Below, in pieces: positions 1-7,012 of a DNA stretch of 8,038 nucleotides. The notes beneath the pieces are model-generated. The model had not been told where the DNA came from. It saw only the letters and a program-made list of their open reading frames with translations, and did no database searches. Position numbers and translations under genes: made by a program. How positions within the stretch are numbered: position 1 is the stretch's first letter; each line of letters starts with the position of its first letter. Source of the DNA: CAZPMO01 sp964587515 (GTDB lineage Bacteria > Pseudomonadota > Alphaproteobacteria > MPNO01); NCBI GenBank assembly GCA_964587515.1, contig CAZPMO010000205.1:1-8038 (forward strand), written 5' to 3'.

Positions 1-1182
1 GGTGATATCGCGGTCGGGTGGGCAGCGCGTGGCGATGGCCCAGTTGATCTCGCGTTCATTGAACACGTCGACATCGTGATCCACCACCACCACCCGCTTC
101 ATGTAAAGATCGGCGCCGAACACGGCCATGATAGCGTTCTTCGCCTGGCCGGTCAGACGCTGCTCGATGGAAACGAAACAGGTGAAGGGGCTGGGCACGC
201 GCACCCTGGTCACCGACGGCACCATGGCGCGAACCGAGCGGTAGAGGTTGGCTTCCATGGGGATGGTCGAGAGCAGCATGTGATCGATATGCCCGACCGA
301 GATGTCGTGGAACATCGCACCCTTGCGATGGGTGACCGCCTTGACCTGGAAGACCTCGCGGTCGCGTTCGCCGAGGCTGTAACCGGTGAATTCGCCGAAC
401 GGTCCCTCCGCGACGCGCGCATGAGGCAGGATTTCGCCCTCGATGATCATCTCGGCATGGGCCGGCGCCAGCACGTCGATTGTCTCGCACCGCACCAGAT
501 CGAGCGGCTCGTCGAGCAACCCGCCCATGATGCCGCGCTCGTCCTCGTCGATCGAGCCGATGGCGAGACAGCCGAGCGCGATGGCGGGGTGGACGCCGAT
601 GGCGAAGGCGACCTGCAACGGCTCGCCACGAGATTCCGCGATCTTGTAATATTCCCACAGATGCTTGCCGAGGGTGAGATGGATGGAGGTGGTGTCCTTG
701 CCGGTGATCATCAACCGGTTATAGGCGCAGTTCCACATATCGGAATTGGGATCCTTGGCGAACGAAATCGCCGCCGTGATATAGGCCCCGCCGTCGCCCT
801 GGTGGTGCTCGATCTGCGGCAGCGCGCCGAGATCGATCGCGTCGCCGGTCATCACCACGTCCTTGCACGGCCCGCTATTGACCTCGCGCGGCGCGATCGG
901 CTTTTCCATCGCGGTCAGATATTTCTGCAGCATCGCGTCGGGTTTCGCGTTCATGGCCATGGCCAGCCGGGCGCGGCTCGCGTGAAGATTGGTCAGCACC
1001 GGGAATTCGCAGCCCTTGACGTCCTCGAACAGCATCACCGGCCGCTTGCGGGCCTCGCCCTCGAGCTTGGCGACGGTCGCGGTAATCTCGAACGACGGGT
1101 CGACCTGCTTGCCGACGGTGACGAAATCGTCCGCCTTGGCGGATTTTACGCGGTCGAGATACGAGGAAAGGTCTTGGGCCAT
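1..1182 (-). CDS. UbiD-family decarboxylase (prenyl-FMN type), C-terminus cut by window edge
   Basis: The gene encodes 394 residues read to the left edge without a stop, so roughly the last 50-100 residues are missing. UbiD-family enzymes reversibly decarboxylate aromatic or unsaturated acids in the cytosol using prenylated FMN made by UbiX. Visible signatures match the family. The NCAYNR segment (N151, R156) and H174 have the spacing of Fdc1 N168, R173 and H191, which bind metal and prenyl-FMN. EGPFGE (E259, E264) matches the catalytic pair E277 and E282. The third metal ligand is probably E213 or E215. The start MAQDLSSYLD follows only a weak GGTAA ribosome site. The gene lies 127 bases downstream of a Rieske oxygenase beta subunit on the same strand, so a role in aromatic acid catabolism is more likely than ubiquinone synthesis. 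The substrate is unknown. Confidence 0.93.
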   Translation of the reverse strand, partial: MAQDLSSYLDRVKSAKADDFVTVGKQVDPSFEITATVAKLEGEARKRPVMLFEDVKGCEFPVLTNLHASRARLAMAMNAKPDAMLQKYLTAMEKPIAPREVNSGPCKDVVMTGDAIDLGALPQIEHHQGDGGAYITAAISFAKDPNSDMWNCAYNRLMITGKDTTSIHLTLGKHLWEYYKIAESRGEPLQVAFAIGVHPAIALGCLAIGSIDEDERGIMGGLLDEPLDLVRCETIDVLAPAHAEMIIEGEILPHARVAEGPFGEFTGYSLGERDREVFQVKAVTHRKGAMFHDISVGHIDHMLLSTIPMEANLYRSVRAMVPSVTRVRVPSPFTCFVSIEQRLTGQAKNAIMAVFGADLYMKRVVVVDHDVDVFNEREINWAIATRCPPDRDIT

Positions 1183-1309
1183 GAACTGTTACCAATCGTT
1201 GAAAATTCCCGGGCGCCGTTACTCCCGAGCGACGCTCGTGTTTAAATAATGCAAGCCTTTCAGTCCAGTCCCGAGAAGCTCTATCCGGCTGTGTTTTACC
1301 GCGCTGACC

Positions 1310-1846
1310 TTACAGCCACCACTGCATCACATAATCGTAAGGACCTTCCCGGTTTACAAGATCGACGCGCTGCAGCGCGATCCGATAGCCGTCCGGCGTC
1401 TTTTTCAGCAAATGCCGGTATTTGCCGGCGAAGTGACGCACCTCATAGCGGAAATATTCGGCGCAATGAAAGCGCGACCGCGCCACGATATCGCCGTTGG
1501 CGTCCTCGCTTTCGATGATCACGCCGGACACCACATGACTTAGCCGGTTTTCCGGCGCCTGGCTGTGCGCCTGCGGGTGGTAGTTGCGCCGGATGCGCAT
1601 ATTCATCAGGTGCAGATCTTCCCAGAATATGTTGGGAACGCCATCGCCGTCGGTCTGTTCCGCTTCCGCCGGCATCCAGTAATGGCCGTCCTCGGTAAAC
1701 AGCGCCAGCCAGTCATCCCATTGTTTTTCGTCCAGGACTTCCGCCTGGCGATAGAGAAAGCGTTCGACCGCCAACTGTGTCTCGGTACTTACGTCGGCCA
1801 CCGCGTTCGGATCGCCCGCCGCCAGTTTTTCTGCCGCTTCACCCAT
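1310..1846 (-). CDS. Aromatic-ring-hydroxylating dioxygenase, beta (small) subunit
   Basis: The 178-residue product has the length and pattern of the structural beta subunit of Rieske non-heme-iron ring-hydroxylating oxygenases, a cone-shaped NTF2-like fold. The N-terminal helix contains FLYRQAEVLDEKQWDDWLALF, followed by the aspartate/tryptophan-rich strand EDGHYWMPAE. The C-terminal half carries the typical CAEYFRYEVRHFAGKYRHLL and GYRIALQRVDLVNRE segments. Beta subunits hold no cofactor; they support assembly of an alpha3beta3 hexamer and sometimes affect substrate range. I chose the start at 1846 (MGEAAEK) over an upstream ATG at 1891 because it is preceded by GGGGAG at 8 bases and leaves a 5-base gap after the alpha stop codon. 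The upstream start would overlap alpha by 40 bases. The tight spacing shows cotranscription with alpha. The substrate cannot be assigned. Confidence 0.93.
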   Translation of the reverse strand: MGEAAEKLAAGDPNAVADVSTETQLAVERFLYRQAEVLDEKQWDDWLALFTEDGHYWMPAEAEQTDGDGVPNIFWEDLHLMNMRIRRNYHPQAHSQAPENRLSHVVSGVIIESEDANGDIVARSRFHCAEYFRYEVRHFAGKYRHLLKKTPDGYRIALQRVDLVNREGPYDYVMQWWL

Positions 1847-1851
1847 CGCTC

Positions 1852-3177
1852 TCACTCCCCCGCGCCGTTTGCCGTCATATAGCGCTTCCACGCCTGGGCC
1901 ATGGTTCGCATCGGCGTCTCGCTCATGGAATCAGGGGGCGAGTACATGATGCCGTCCTTCTCCGTATCCTGGCCCGCGTTGCGGTGGAAGCTGGACCAGT
2001 CGCTGGCATTGCTTTCGAAGCCTTTCTGGCATTTCCACCAGTTGAACAGATCGTCGGCGTTCACCAGGGTCGACGGCGAATTGACGAGATAGTAGTACGC
2101 CAATGAGCGCTGATAGATCGCCTCCGGCGCGCCTTTCAGACGAAAATGCCAGATTTCGGTCAAGGTCTTGTCGGGCCCCAGCGGACGGATCGTGCGGAGC
2201 TGCTGAAGCGGCGGCTGAACCGAATTGCACGGATAAATCAGCACATGGTGGAGGTCGACGGCGAGGATTTCCTCGGCGCGCTCCTCGCCATAGGCTTCAT
2301 ACATCAGCCGGACATATTCGTTGGTGTCCGGATCGTCGGGCCGCAGCCCCATATAGCCTTGCAGCGTGCAATGCCCCTGCGGGTGGCCGGTGGTGGCGAA
2401 CTTGGTCCAGCCATCGATGCCAATGGTCGCGAAATCCGCCAGGAAACCGTACCCCATCGACGGCTCTTCGCCGCTTTGCTCGATGTCCCGTTGTACGGAT
2501 TTGGCTGCGTTGCCCGTCGATTCATGGGTCGCGCCTGGATGGGACGAGTCGATCTGGTTCTCCATGAACAGTTTCCAGTTCGACTGCTGGACCATCCTGA
2601 AACAATCGCCCACCACCATGGTTTCACCGCCGGGCGCCCGGTCGATCAACTGGTCCAGCGCCTGCGCGGCGCCGCCCAGATGAGTTTCCAGATCGGGACC
2701 TTCATCGGCCAGCGAGGCGAACCAGAAACCACGATAATTGTCGGCGCGCGGCGCTTTTCGCACGTGGAAATCGGGGTCATTCATATCGAACCGCGTATTG
2801 TCGTATCCGCCGACCGCGGGCACGCTTTCCAGCCTGCCGTTCAACTCGAACATCCAGGCGTGATACGAGCAGCGGATCAGCTTGCCGGCGTTGCCCTTTC
2901 GCGCCGTGCAAAGCTGCGCGCCCCGATGCGGGCACCGGTTATAAAGGACGTTGATTTCACCGTTCTGGTCGCGGGTCATCATCATCGGCTGGCGACCGAC
3001 CATCGCGAGATAGTAATCGCCCGGGTTCGGAATCTGGCTTTCGTGGCCGATATAAATCCATTGGCGCTCGAAAATTCGTTCCATTTCGAGATCGAAGATA
3101 TCGGGATCCACATAGGCCATGCGGTGCATCCGATCCGGTTCGACGAGGGCGGCGAGGTCGCTGTTAGACCATTCCAT
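1852..3177 (-). CDS. Aromatic-ring-hydroxylating dioxygenase, alpha (Rieske, catalytic) subunit
   Basis: The 441-residue product is the catalytic subunit of a Rieske ring-hydroxylating oxygenase. It would activate O2 at a mononuclear iron with electrons supplied by a ferredoxin and reductase, neither of which is in view. The Rieske [2Fe-2S] ligands are C82 and H84 (CPHRG) and C103 and H106 (CSYHAW). The catalytic domain has NWKLFMENQIDSSHPGATH. Its H213 and H218 are the iron histidines, and D210 is the conserved aspartate that links the Rieske centre to the iron of the neighbouring subunit. The carboxylate ligand is probably D375 or D376 in VNADD. The start MEWSNSD was chosen because AGGAAG lies about 8 bases upstream; a longer version from 3237 would lack this site. 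The pairing with a UbiD decarboxylase points to an aromatic carboxylate pathway, but the substrate is not determined. Confidence 0.95.
   Translation of the reverse strand: MEWSNSDLAALVEPDRMHRMAYVDPDIFDLEMERIFERQWIYIGHESQIPNPGDYYLAMVGRQPMMMTRDQNGEINVLYNRCPHRGAQLCTARKGNAGKLIRCSYHAWMFELNGRLESVPAVGGYDNTRFDMNDPDFHVRKAPRADNYRGFWFASLADEGPDLETHLGGAAQALDQLIDRAPGGETMVVGDCFRMVQQSNWKLFMENQIDSSHPGATHESTGNAAKSVQRDIEQSGEEPSMGYGFLADFATIGIDGWTKFATTGHPQGHCTLQGYMGLRPDDPDTNEYVRLMYEAYGEERAEEILAVDLHHVLIYPCNSVQPPLQQLRTIRPLGPDKTLTEIWHFRLKGAPEAIYQRSLAYYYLVNSPSTLVNADDLFNWWKCQKGFESNASDWSSFHRNAGQDTEKDGIMYSPPDSMSETPMRTMAQAWKRYMTANGAGE
1855..1860 (-). promoter_or_regulatory. Ribosome binding site of the beta subunit, inside the end of alpha
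   Basis: On the minus strand GGGGAG lies 8 bases before the ATG at 1846 and within the last codons of the alpha gene, just ahead of its TGA (1852-1854). It decides the beta start and suggests coupled translation of the two subunits in equal amounts. Confidence 0.8.
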
Positions 3178-3219
3178 GAAATTCTTCCTTCTCATCCGAT
3201 GCCAGGTCGGTTTCCCGGC

Positions 3220-3248
3220 GTAATCGAGCCGTACCAACTATGTGACAA
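3220..3248 (-). promoter_or_regulatory. Candidate sigma-70 promoter of the oxygenase/UbiD cluster
   Basis: On the minus strand a -35-like TTGTCA (3243-3248) is followed after 17 bases by a weak -10-like GATTAC (3220-3225). Transcription would start about 35 bases before the alpha ATG. The -10 element matches the consensus poorly, so an activator may be needed. A terminator behind rpsD means this cluster needs its own promoter somewhere in 3178-3313. The choice of these hexamers is inference. Confidence 0.35.
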
Positions 3249-3264
3249 TGGACCGGTTACTGTC
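3244..3264. promoter_or_regulatory. Imperfect dyad overlapping the -35 element (possible operator)
   Basis: Twenty-one bases with dyad symmetry: the outer arms are GACA-n-T and A-n-TGTC, with a symmetric C-n-G core around ACCGGT. Thirteen of 21 positions are symmetric. The dyad covers the candidate -35 hexamer of the oxygenase promoter, a usual place for a repressor or activator site in catabolic operons. No regulator gene is visible in the window. Chance symmetry cannot be excluded. Confidence 0.3.
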
Positions 3265-3313
3265 CATCCGGAATTTACCAACCGCGCCGAATAGGCGCAG
3301 GCTTCAGACGCGA

Positions 3314-3341
3314 AAAGGCCCGCGAAAACTCGCGGGCCTTT
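3314..3341 (-). terminator. Rho-independent terminator of rpsD
   Basis: A perfect 12-bp inverted repeat (3314-3325 pairs with 3330-3341) with a 4-base loop forms a GC-rich hairpin. Read on the minus strand the 3' arm ends in a short T run. It lies 24 bases after the rpsD stop codon and separates rpsD from the oxygenase cluster. The 5' arm also ends with A residues in the mirror position, so weak function in the other direction is possible. Confidence 0.9.
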
Positions 3342-3365
3342 GTCAGTCTGGATCGGCGCCGACCG

Positions 3366-3983
3366 TCAGCGCGAGTAGAACTCGACCACCAGGTTCGGTT
3401 CCATCTGAACCGGATAGGGAACCTCGGCGAACTGGGGCACGCGGATGAAGGTGCCCTGCATCTTGTCGTAATTGACGTCGACGTAATCAGGCAGGTCGCG
3501 TTCCGGCGATTCCATCGCGTCCAGCACCATGGGGATCGAGCGCGATTTTTCGCGCACCACGATCACGTCGCCCTCTTTCACGCGGTAGGACGGGATCGTC
3601 ACCCGTTGACCGTTGACGGTGATATGGCCGTGGCTGATGAACTGGCGCGCCGCGAACACCGTGGGCACGAACTTCATGCGGTAGATCACCGCATCAAGCC
3701 GCGCTTCCAGCAGCCCGATCATGTTCTCGATGGTGTCGCCGCGCCGTCTCACCGCCTCGTCATAGGTGCGGCGGAACTGCTTTTCGGTGATGTTGGCGTA
3801 ATAGCCCTTCAGCTTCTGCTTCGCCTGCAGCTGGATGCCGAAATCGGACGGCCGGCGGCGGCGCGCCTGGCCGTGATGGCCGGGGCCGTATTCACGCTTG
3901 TTGTAGGGGCTTTTCGGACGGCCCCAGAGATTGACCCCGAGGCGGCGGTTGATCTTGTACTTCGACTTTACGCGCTTGGACAT
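3366..3983 (-). CDS. rpsD: 30S ribosomal protein S4
   Basis: The 205-residue product is ribosomal protein S4, the primary 16S rRNA binding protein that nucleates assembly of the 30S body and lines the mRNA entry channel. It opens with MSKRVKSKYKINRRLGVNLW and the NKREYGPGHHGQ segment. The S4 RNA-binding domain spans about residues 94-155, with ARLDAVIYRMKF, ARQFISHGHITVNGQ and YRVKEGDVIVV. There are no cysteines, so it is the zinc-free form, and the length is standard for alphaproteobacteria. It stands apart from the large ribosomal protein operons, behind trmJ, with its own promoter and terminator. The product ends in VVEFYSR, the usual S4 tail. The position usually written PGQHG reads PGHHG here. 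Confidence 0.99.
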   Translation of the reverse strand: MSKRVKSKYKINRRLGVNLWGRPKSPYNKREYGPGHHGQARRRRPSDFGIQLQAKQKLKGYYANITEKQFRRTYDEAVRRRGDTIENMIGLLEARLDAVIYRMKFVPTVFAARQFISHGHITVNGQRVTIPSYRVKEGDVIVVREKSRSIPMVLDAMESPERDLPDYVDVNYDKMQGTFIRVPQFAEVPYPVQMEPNLVVEFYSR

Positions 3984-4079
3984 ATTCCGTTTTCCAATTC
4001 AGTTGATCTGATTATTGTCCCGATAGTTCGATCCGGTCATTGCCGGCGACGGGGCCAAAGACCCACTTTTTCGGGAAGC
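3984..4079 (-). promoter_or_regulatory. Structured rpsD leader (possible autoregulatory region)
   Basis: From the predicted transcription start near 4079 to the rpsD ATG there are about 95 untranslated bases. They hold nested inverted repeats. TCCCGA at the far end (complement of 4071-4076) can pair with TCGGGA (complement of 4018-4023), enclosing a CCGG-6-CCGG hairpin at 4033-4046. S4 is known to repress its own operon in enterobacteria and in Bacillus by binding an mRNA leader. Whether this leader does the same is inference. A purine-rich stretch just before the ATG (GGAAAACGG) is the likely ribosome site. Confidence 0.35.
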
Positions 4080-4085
4080 GCGCGG

Positions 4086-4113
4086 AGTATAGGGATCGCG
4101 GCCCGGATGTCAA
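4086..4113 (-). promoter_or_regulatory. Sigma-70 promoter of rpsD
   Basis: On the minus strand a perfect -35 TTGACA (4108-4113) is followed after 16 bases by a -10 TATACT (4086-4091), five of six matches to consensus. The -35 hexamer overlaps the trmJ stop codon at 4110-4112. This is the strongest promoter-like sequence in the window and fits a highly expressed ribosomal gene. The start would fall near 4079. Confidence 0.75.
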
Positions 4114-4865
4114 ACATCATCGGGGCCGGAATTCCGCCCCCTGACCAGCCCGACGATGATGCCCCGCAGCGTCCTCACCTCCTGATCGGTGAGGCGCGCG
4201 CGGGTGAAGATATTGCGGATATTGCGCACCATGCGCGGGCGTTTTTCGGGCGGATGGAGGAAACCGCAGGAATCGAGCTCGCTTTCCAGATGCTCGAAAA
4301 GATACTGGATTTCCTCCTTCGAGGCCGGCTGCGAGCCCTTGCGGGTAAGCTCGGCCGGAACCTCGGCCGCGGATCCCGCCAGATACCACTCATAGCCGAT
4401 CAGCAGCACCGTCTGGGCCAGGTTGATCGAGGTATGTTCCGGGTTGACGGGCACTGTCAGCAGCGCGTCGGCGCGCGCTATGTCGTCGTTGTGAAGGCCC
4501 GATCTCTCGCGCCCGAACAGAATGCCCGCCCGCTCGCCGGCGGCGGCGGCCCGATGCAGCGTCGCCGCCGCCTCGCGCGGGGTCAGCACCGGCTTGACCA
4601 TGTCGCGCAGCCGCGCGGTGGTGGCCACGATATAATTCAGATCGGCGACCGCGTCCTCGGTGGCGTTGTACAGCGTCGCCGCCTCCAGCACGCGCTCGGC
4701 GCCCGACGAAGTGTTGATTGCTTGATGGTTGGGCCAATCGTCGCGCGGCGAGACAAGACGCATCTCGTCCAGCCCGAAATTCAGCATCGCCCGCGCCGCC
4801 GCGCCTATATTCTCGCCGAGCTGCGGCTCGACCAGCACCACCACCGGACGGTCGGAGCCCGGCAT
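4110..4865 (-). CDS. trmJ: TrmJ-type SPOUT RNA 2'-O-methyltransferase
   Basis: The 251-residue product is a SPOUT-class methyltransferase of the TrmH/TrmJ family. TrmJ uses S-adenosylmethionine to methylate the ribose 2'-OH of tRNA position 32. The knot-forming SPOUT motifs are in order. Motif I is LVEPQLGENIGAAARAMLNFG (N19, R25), motif II is GILFGRERSGL (114-124), and motif III is PEHTSINLAQTVLLIGYEW (N148). The C-terminal extension of about 80 residues, with HLESELDSCGFLHPPEKR and a helical tail, is typical of TrmJ rather than of the smaller TrmL. The ATG shares one base with the cimA stop (TGATG), so the two are transcribed together and probably translationally coupled. Family membership is firm. 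The exact tRNA target is inferred from the family. Confidence 0.88.
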   Translation of the reverse strand: MPGSDRPVVVLVEPQLGENIGAAARAMLNFGLDEMRLVSPRDDWPNHQAINTSSGAERVLEAATLYNATEDAVADLNYIVATTARLRDMVKPVLTPREAAATLHRAAAAGERAGILFGRERSGLHNDDIARADALLTVPVNPEHTSINLAQTVLLIGYEWYLAGSAAEVPAELTRKGSQPASKEEIQYLFEHLESELDSCGFLHPPEKRPRMVRNIRNIFTRARLTDQEVRTLRGIIVGLVRGRNSGPDDV

Positions 4866-6401
4866 CAGGCCGCGCGCGCGCCGTCGCGGAACAGCTTGTA
4901 GGTGATCGCGTCGTTGAGCGCGTTGTAGGACGCGTCGATAACATTGGTCGAAACCCCGACCGTCGACCAGTCGCCGCCATGGGCGTCGGCGCTCTCGATC
5001 ATCACGCGGGTCACCGCCTCGGTGCCGGCGTTGGGGGTGAGGATGCGGACCTTGTAGTCCACCAGCCGCATGTCGCCGAGTTCGGGATAGACCGGGATCA
5101 GCACCTTGCGCAGCGCGTTGTCGAGCGCGTTGACCGGCCCGTTGCCCTCGGCCACCGCCATGTGATGTTCGTTGCCCATGTCGACCTTCACCGTGGCCTC
5201 CGACAGCGTGATCAGTTCACCGCGCGCGTTCCAGCGGCGCTCGTCGAGCACCCGGAAGCTCGCGAGCTGGAAATATTCCGCGACCTCGCCCAGCGCGCGC
5301 CGGGCCAGCAGCTCGAAGCTCGCCTCGGCGCCGTCATAGGCATAGCCGTCGAACTCGCGCTGCTTGACGTCCTCCAGCAGCCGCGGGATTTTCTTGTTCT
5401 TGGGATCGATTTCGAGCCCGATTTCGCGGAATCGCGCCAGCAAGTTCGACCGGCCCGACTGGTCGGACACCAGGATGTTGCGCTGGTTGCCGACCAGCGC
5501 CGGGTCGACATGTTCATAGGTCGCGGGGTCCTTCTCCACCGCCGACACGTGCAGCCCGCCTTTGTGGGCGAAAGCGGATTCCCCAACATAGGCCGCGTTG
5601 CGCGCCGGCGTGCGGTTGAGGCGTTCGTCGAGCAACCGCGAGACATGGGTGATACGNNNNNNNNNNNNNNNNNNNNNNNNNNNNNNNNNNNNNNNNNNNN
5701 NNNNNNNNNNNNNNNTGGCGCGCGCCGGCGCGCACCGCCGCGAGCGAGTTGGCGACCGCGTTCTCGGTATCGTTATGGCAATGGATGCCGAGATGGCTGC
5801 CCGGAATGTCCTCGGCGACACGCGCGACGATGCGTTCGACCTCGTCGGGCAGCGCGCCGCCATTGGTGTCGCACAACACCACCCAGCGCGCGCCGGCCCC
5901 GTGCGCCGCCCGGACGCAGTCGAGCGCGTAGTCCGGATTGGCCTTGAAGCCGTCGAAGAAATGCTCGGCGTCGAACAGCGCCTCGCGCCCGGTATTCGCC
6001 AGATGGGCGATGGACTCCGCGATCATGTCGATATTTTCCGAGCGCTCGATATCGAGCGCCTCGTCCACATGGTAATCCCAGGTCTTGCCGACGATGCAGA
6101 CCGCGCCGGCCTTGGCGTCCAGCAACGCCGCCAGACCGGGATCGTTCTCCACGCTGCGGCCCGGCCGGCGCGTCATGCCGAAGGCGGTGAATGTCGCGCG
6201 GTCGAGCGTCGGTGGGTCGGAGAAGAACGCGTCGTCGGTCGGGTTCGCGCCCGGCCAGCCGCCCTCCACATAGTCGATGCCGACGGAATCCAGCGCCCGC
6301 GCGATGGCGACCTTGTCCGCCACCCCAAAATCCACCCCCTGGGTCTGCGCCCCGTCGCGTAACGTCGAATCGAACAGATAGACGCGTTTGTCATCGGTCA
6401 T
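4865..6401 (-). CDS. cimA: Citramalate synthase, interrupted by an assembly gap
   Basis: This is one gene seen as two pieces around an N run. It encodes a DRE-TIM metallolyase that condenses pyruvate with acetyl-CoA to (R)-citramalate, the first step of the pyruvate route to isoleucine. The N-terminal barrel part (228 residues) has LFDSTLRDGAQTQGVDF, where D16 is a metal ligand, then YVEGGWPGANP and GIHCHND (H207, H209). The second piece (263 residues) resumes at RITHVSRLLDERLNR, has the VGESAFAHKGGLHVSAVEKDP segment, and ends with the LeuA-type regulatory domain. The missing part should hold the QGT and GERCGNA motifs, including the asparagine metal ligand. DGAQT and EGGWPG favour citramalate synthase over isopropylmalate or homocitrate synthase. 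No clear ribosome site precedes the ATG at 6401. Confidence 0.9.
5657..5715. other. Assembly gap (59 N) inside cimA
   Basis: Fifty-nine unknown bases. The reading frame on the two sides differs by one, so an intact gene needs a true gap length of 1 modulo 3, not 59. By comparison with the family about 43 residues are missing, which would be near 130 bases. The N count is therefore a scaffolding estimate. Confidence 0.95.
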
Positions 6402-6529
6402 TTTGTTACTATGTGAGGTTGCAACTTAATCAAACGGCTACCACAATACAGCAAGTGTTCCCAGCATCTGCGCGATTGAATTTTCACCATGGTATCAAGA
6501 ATACATCATGAGTATGAGGGATAGAAGAT
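6402..6529. promoter_or_regulatory. Divergent intergenic region between cimA and the AT-rich cassette
   Basis: These 128 bases must hold the start signals for cimA on the minus strand and for the plus-strand cassette. They are much more AT-rich than cimA. I see a TTGAAT at 6476-6481 with no good -10 at the right spacing on the plus strand. On the minus strand a TTGCTG-17-GATTAA arrangement is weak. An 8-bp palindrome ACCATGGT lies at 6487-6494. No promoter can be named with confidence. Confidence 0.4.
6516..6521 (+). promoter_or_regulatory. Ribosome binding site deciding the TTG start of the first cassette gene
   Basis: GAGGGA lies 8 bases before a TTG at 6530. A TGA at 6515-6517 closes this frame just upstream, so no longer start is possible. 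The nearby ATG codons at 6508 and 6514 are in another frame. The Shine-Dalgarno match and spacing support TTG as the true start. Confidence 0.65.
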
Positions 6530-7012
6530 TTGGACATAGGTCCGATTACCGATTTCCTGAAGCTTTTGCTAACGTTCACGACAGACGCACGAGTTGGTAG
6601 TTTTGCCTCGCTAGCAGCCCTGATCGGTACAGTTGTGGTTTATTTTCGAACGGGACGAATCAAATCCCAGATTGAACGTCAAAGTTTTCTCCGATTTGAA
6701 TTATCAAATTTGCGACTCCCACTCGTCACATCAACGAAACGAATTCGCGGAGCATTAACTCAGATCATGCGGGGCGGTTCGCTACAAGAAAATAAACTCA
6801 AAATTGACGGTGAGATCACAAAATCTTGCCACCGATTGGGAATTATCTCGAAAGGAACTAAAAATTCTACAGTCAGAAGCGAATTACGACAGATCAAAAG
6901 ACAACACAAAAGCCTTCCGAGGCTCAGCCAACAAGCGTACATTCAATTGGTTGGCGATATCCATACCAGACTTGATGCGCTAACGGATCATTTGAAGGAC
7001 CTTGAGAAATGA
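6530..7012 (+). CDS. Hypothetical membrane-anchored helical protein (cassette gene 1)
   Basis: I do not recognise this 160-residue protein. It starts at TTG. A short N-terminal hydrophobic helix (residues 9-16) is followed by one membrane segment at about 22-39 (VGSFASLAALIGTVVVYF). The segment is bordered by the basic RTGRIK, which by the positive-inside rule puts the rest in the cytoplasm. Residues 43-160 are predicted mostly helical and strongly basic in the middle (SELRQIKRQHKSL). The tail HTRLDALTDHLKDLEK could form a coiled coil. There is no catalytic motif. Base composition is near 38-40% GC, far below cimA. The stop overlaps the next start as ATGA, so the two genes form one unit. The architecture resembles small membrane-anchored helical proteins found in mobile DNA; that is recollection, not a search. 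Confidence 0.7.
   Translation: MDIGPITDFLKLLLTFTTDARVGSFASLAALIGTVVVYFRTGRIKSQIERQSFLRFELSNLRLPLVTSTKRIRGALTQIMRGGSLQENKLKIDGEITKSCHRLGIISKGTKNSTVRSELRQIKRQHKSLPRLSQQAYIQLVGDIHTRLDALTDHLKDLEK

Noticed and set aside
1226..1238. Hairpin CGAGC-3-GCTCG between the beta subunit and UbiD genes
   Set aside because: The stem is only 5 bp, and no T run follows on the transcribed minus strand, so it is not supported as a terminator.
76..1245. Long open frame on the plus strand opposite the UbiD gene
   Set aside because: It is the antisense frame of a clear UbiD-family gene. The translation is rich in His, Arg and Gly, with no recognisable domain.
2146..3294. Long plus-strand open frame opposite the Rieske alpha subunit
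   Set aside because: Antisense shadow. The minus strand carries intact Rieske and iron ligand motifs across the same bases.
3606..4901. Long plus-strand open frame across rpsD and trmJ
   Set aside because: It spans two well-identified genes on the other strand plus a promoter. GC-rich codon bias commonly opens such frames.
4718..5947. Plus-strand open frames across cimA on both sides of the N run
   Set aside because: They are antisense to cimA and pass through unknown bases. No domain is recognisable.
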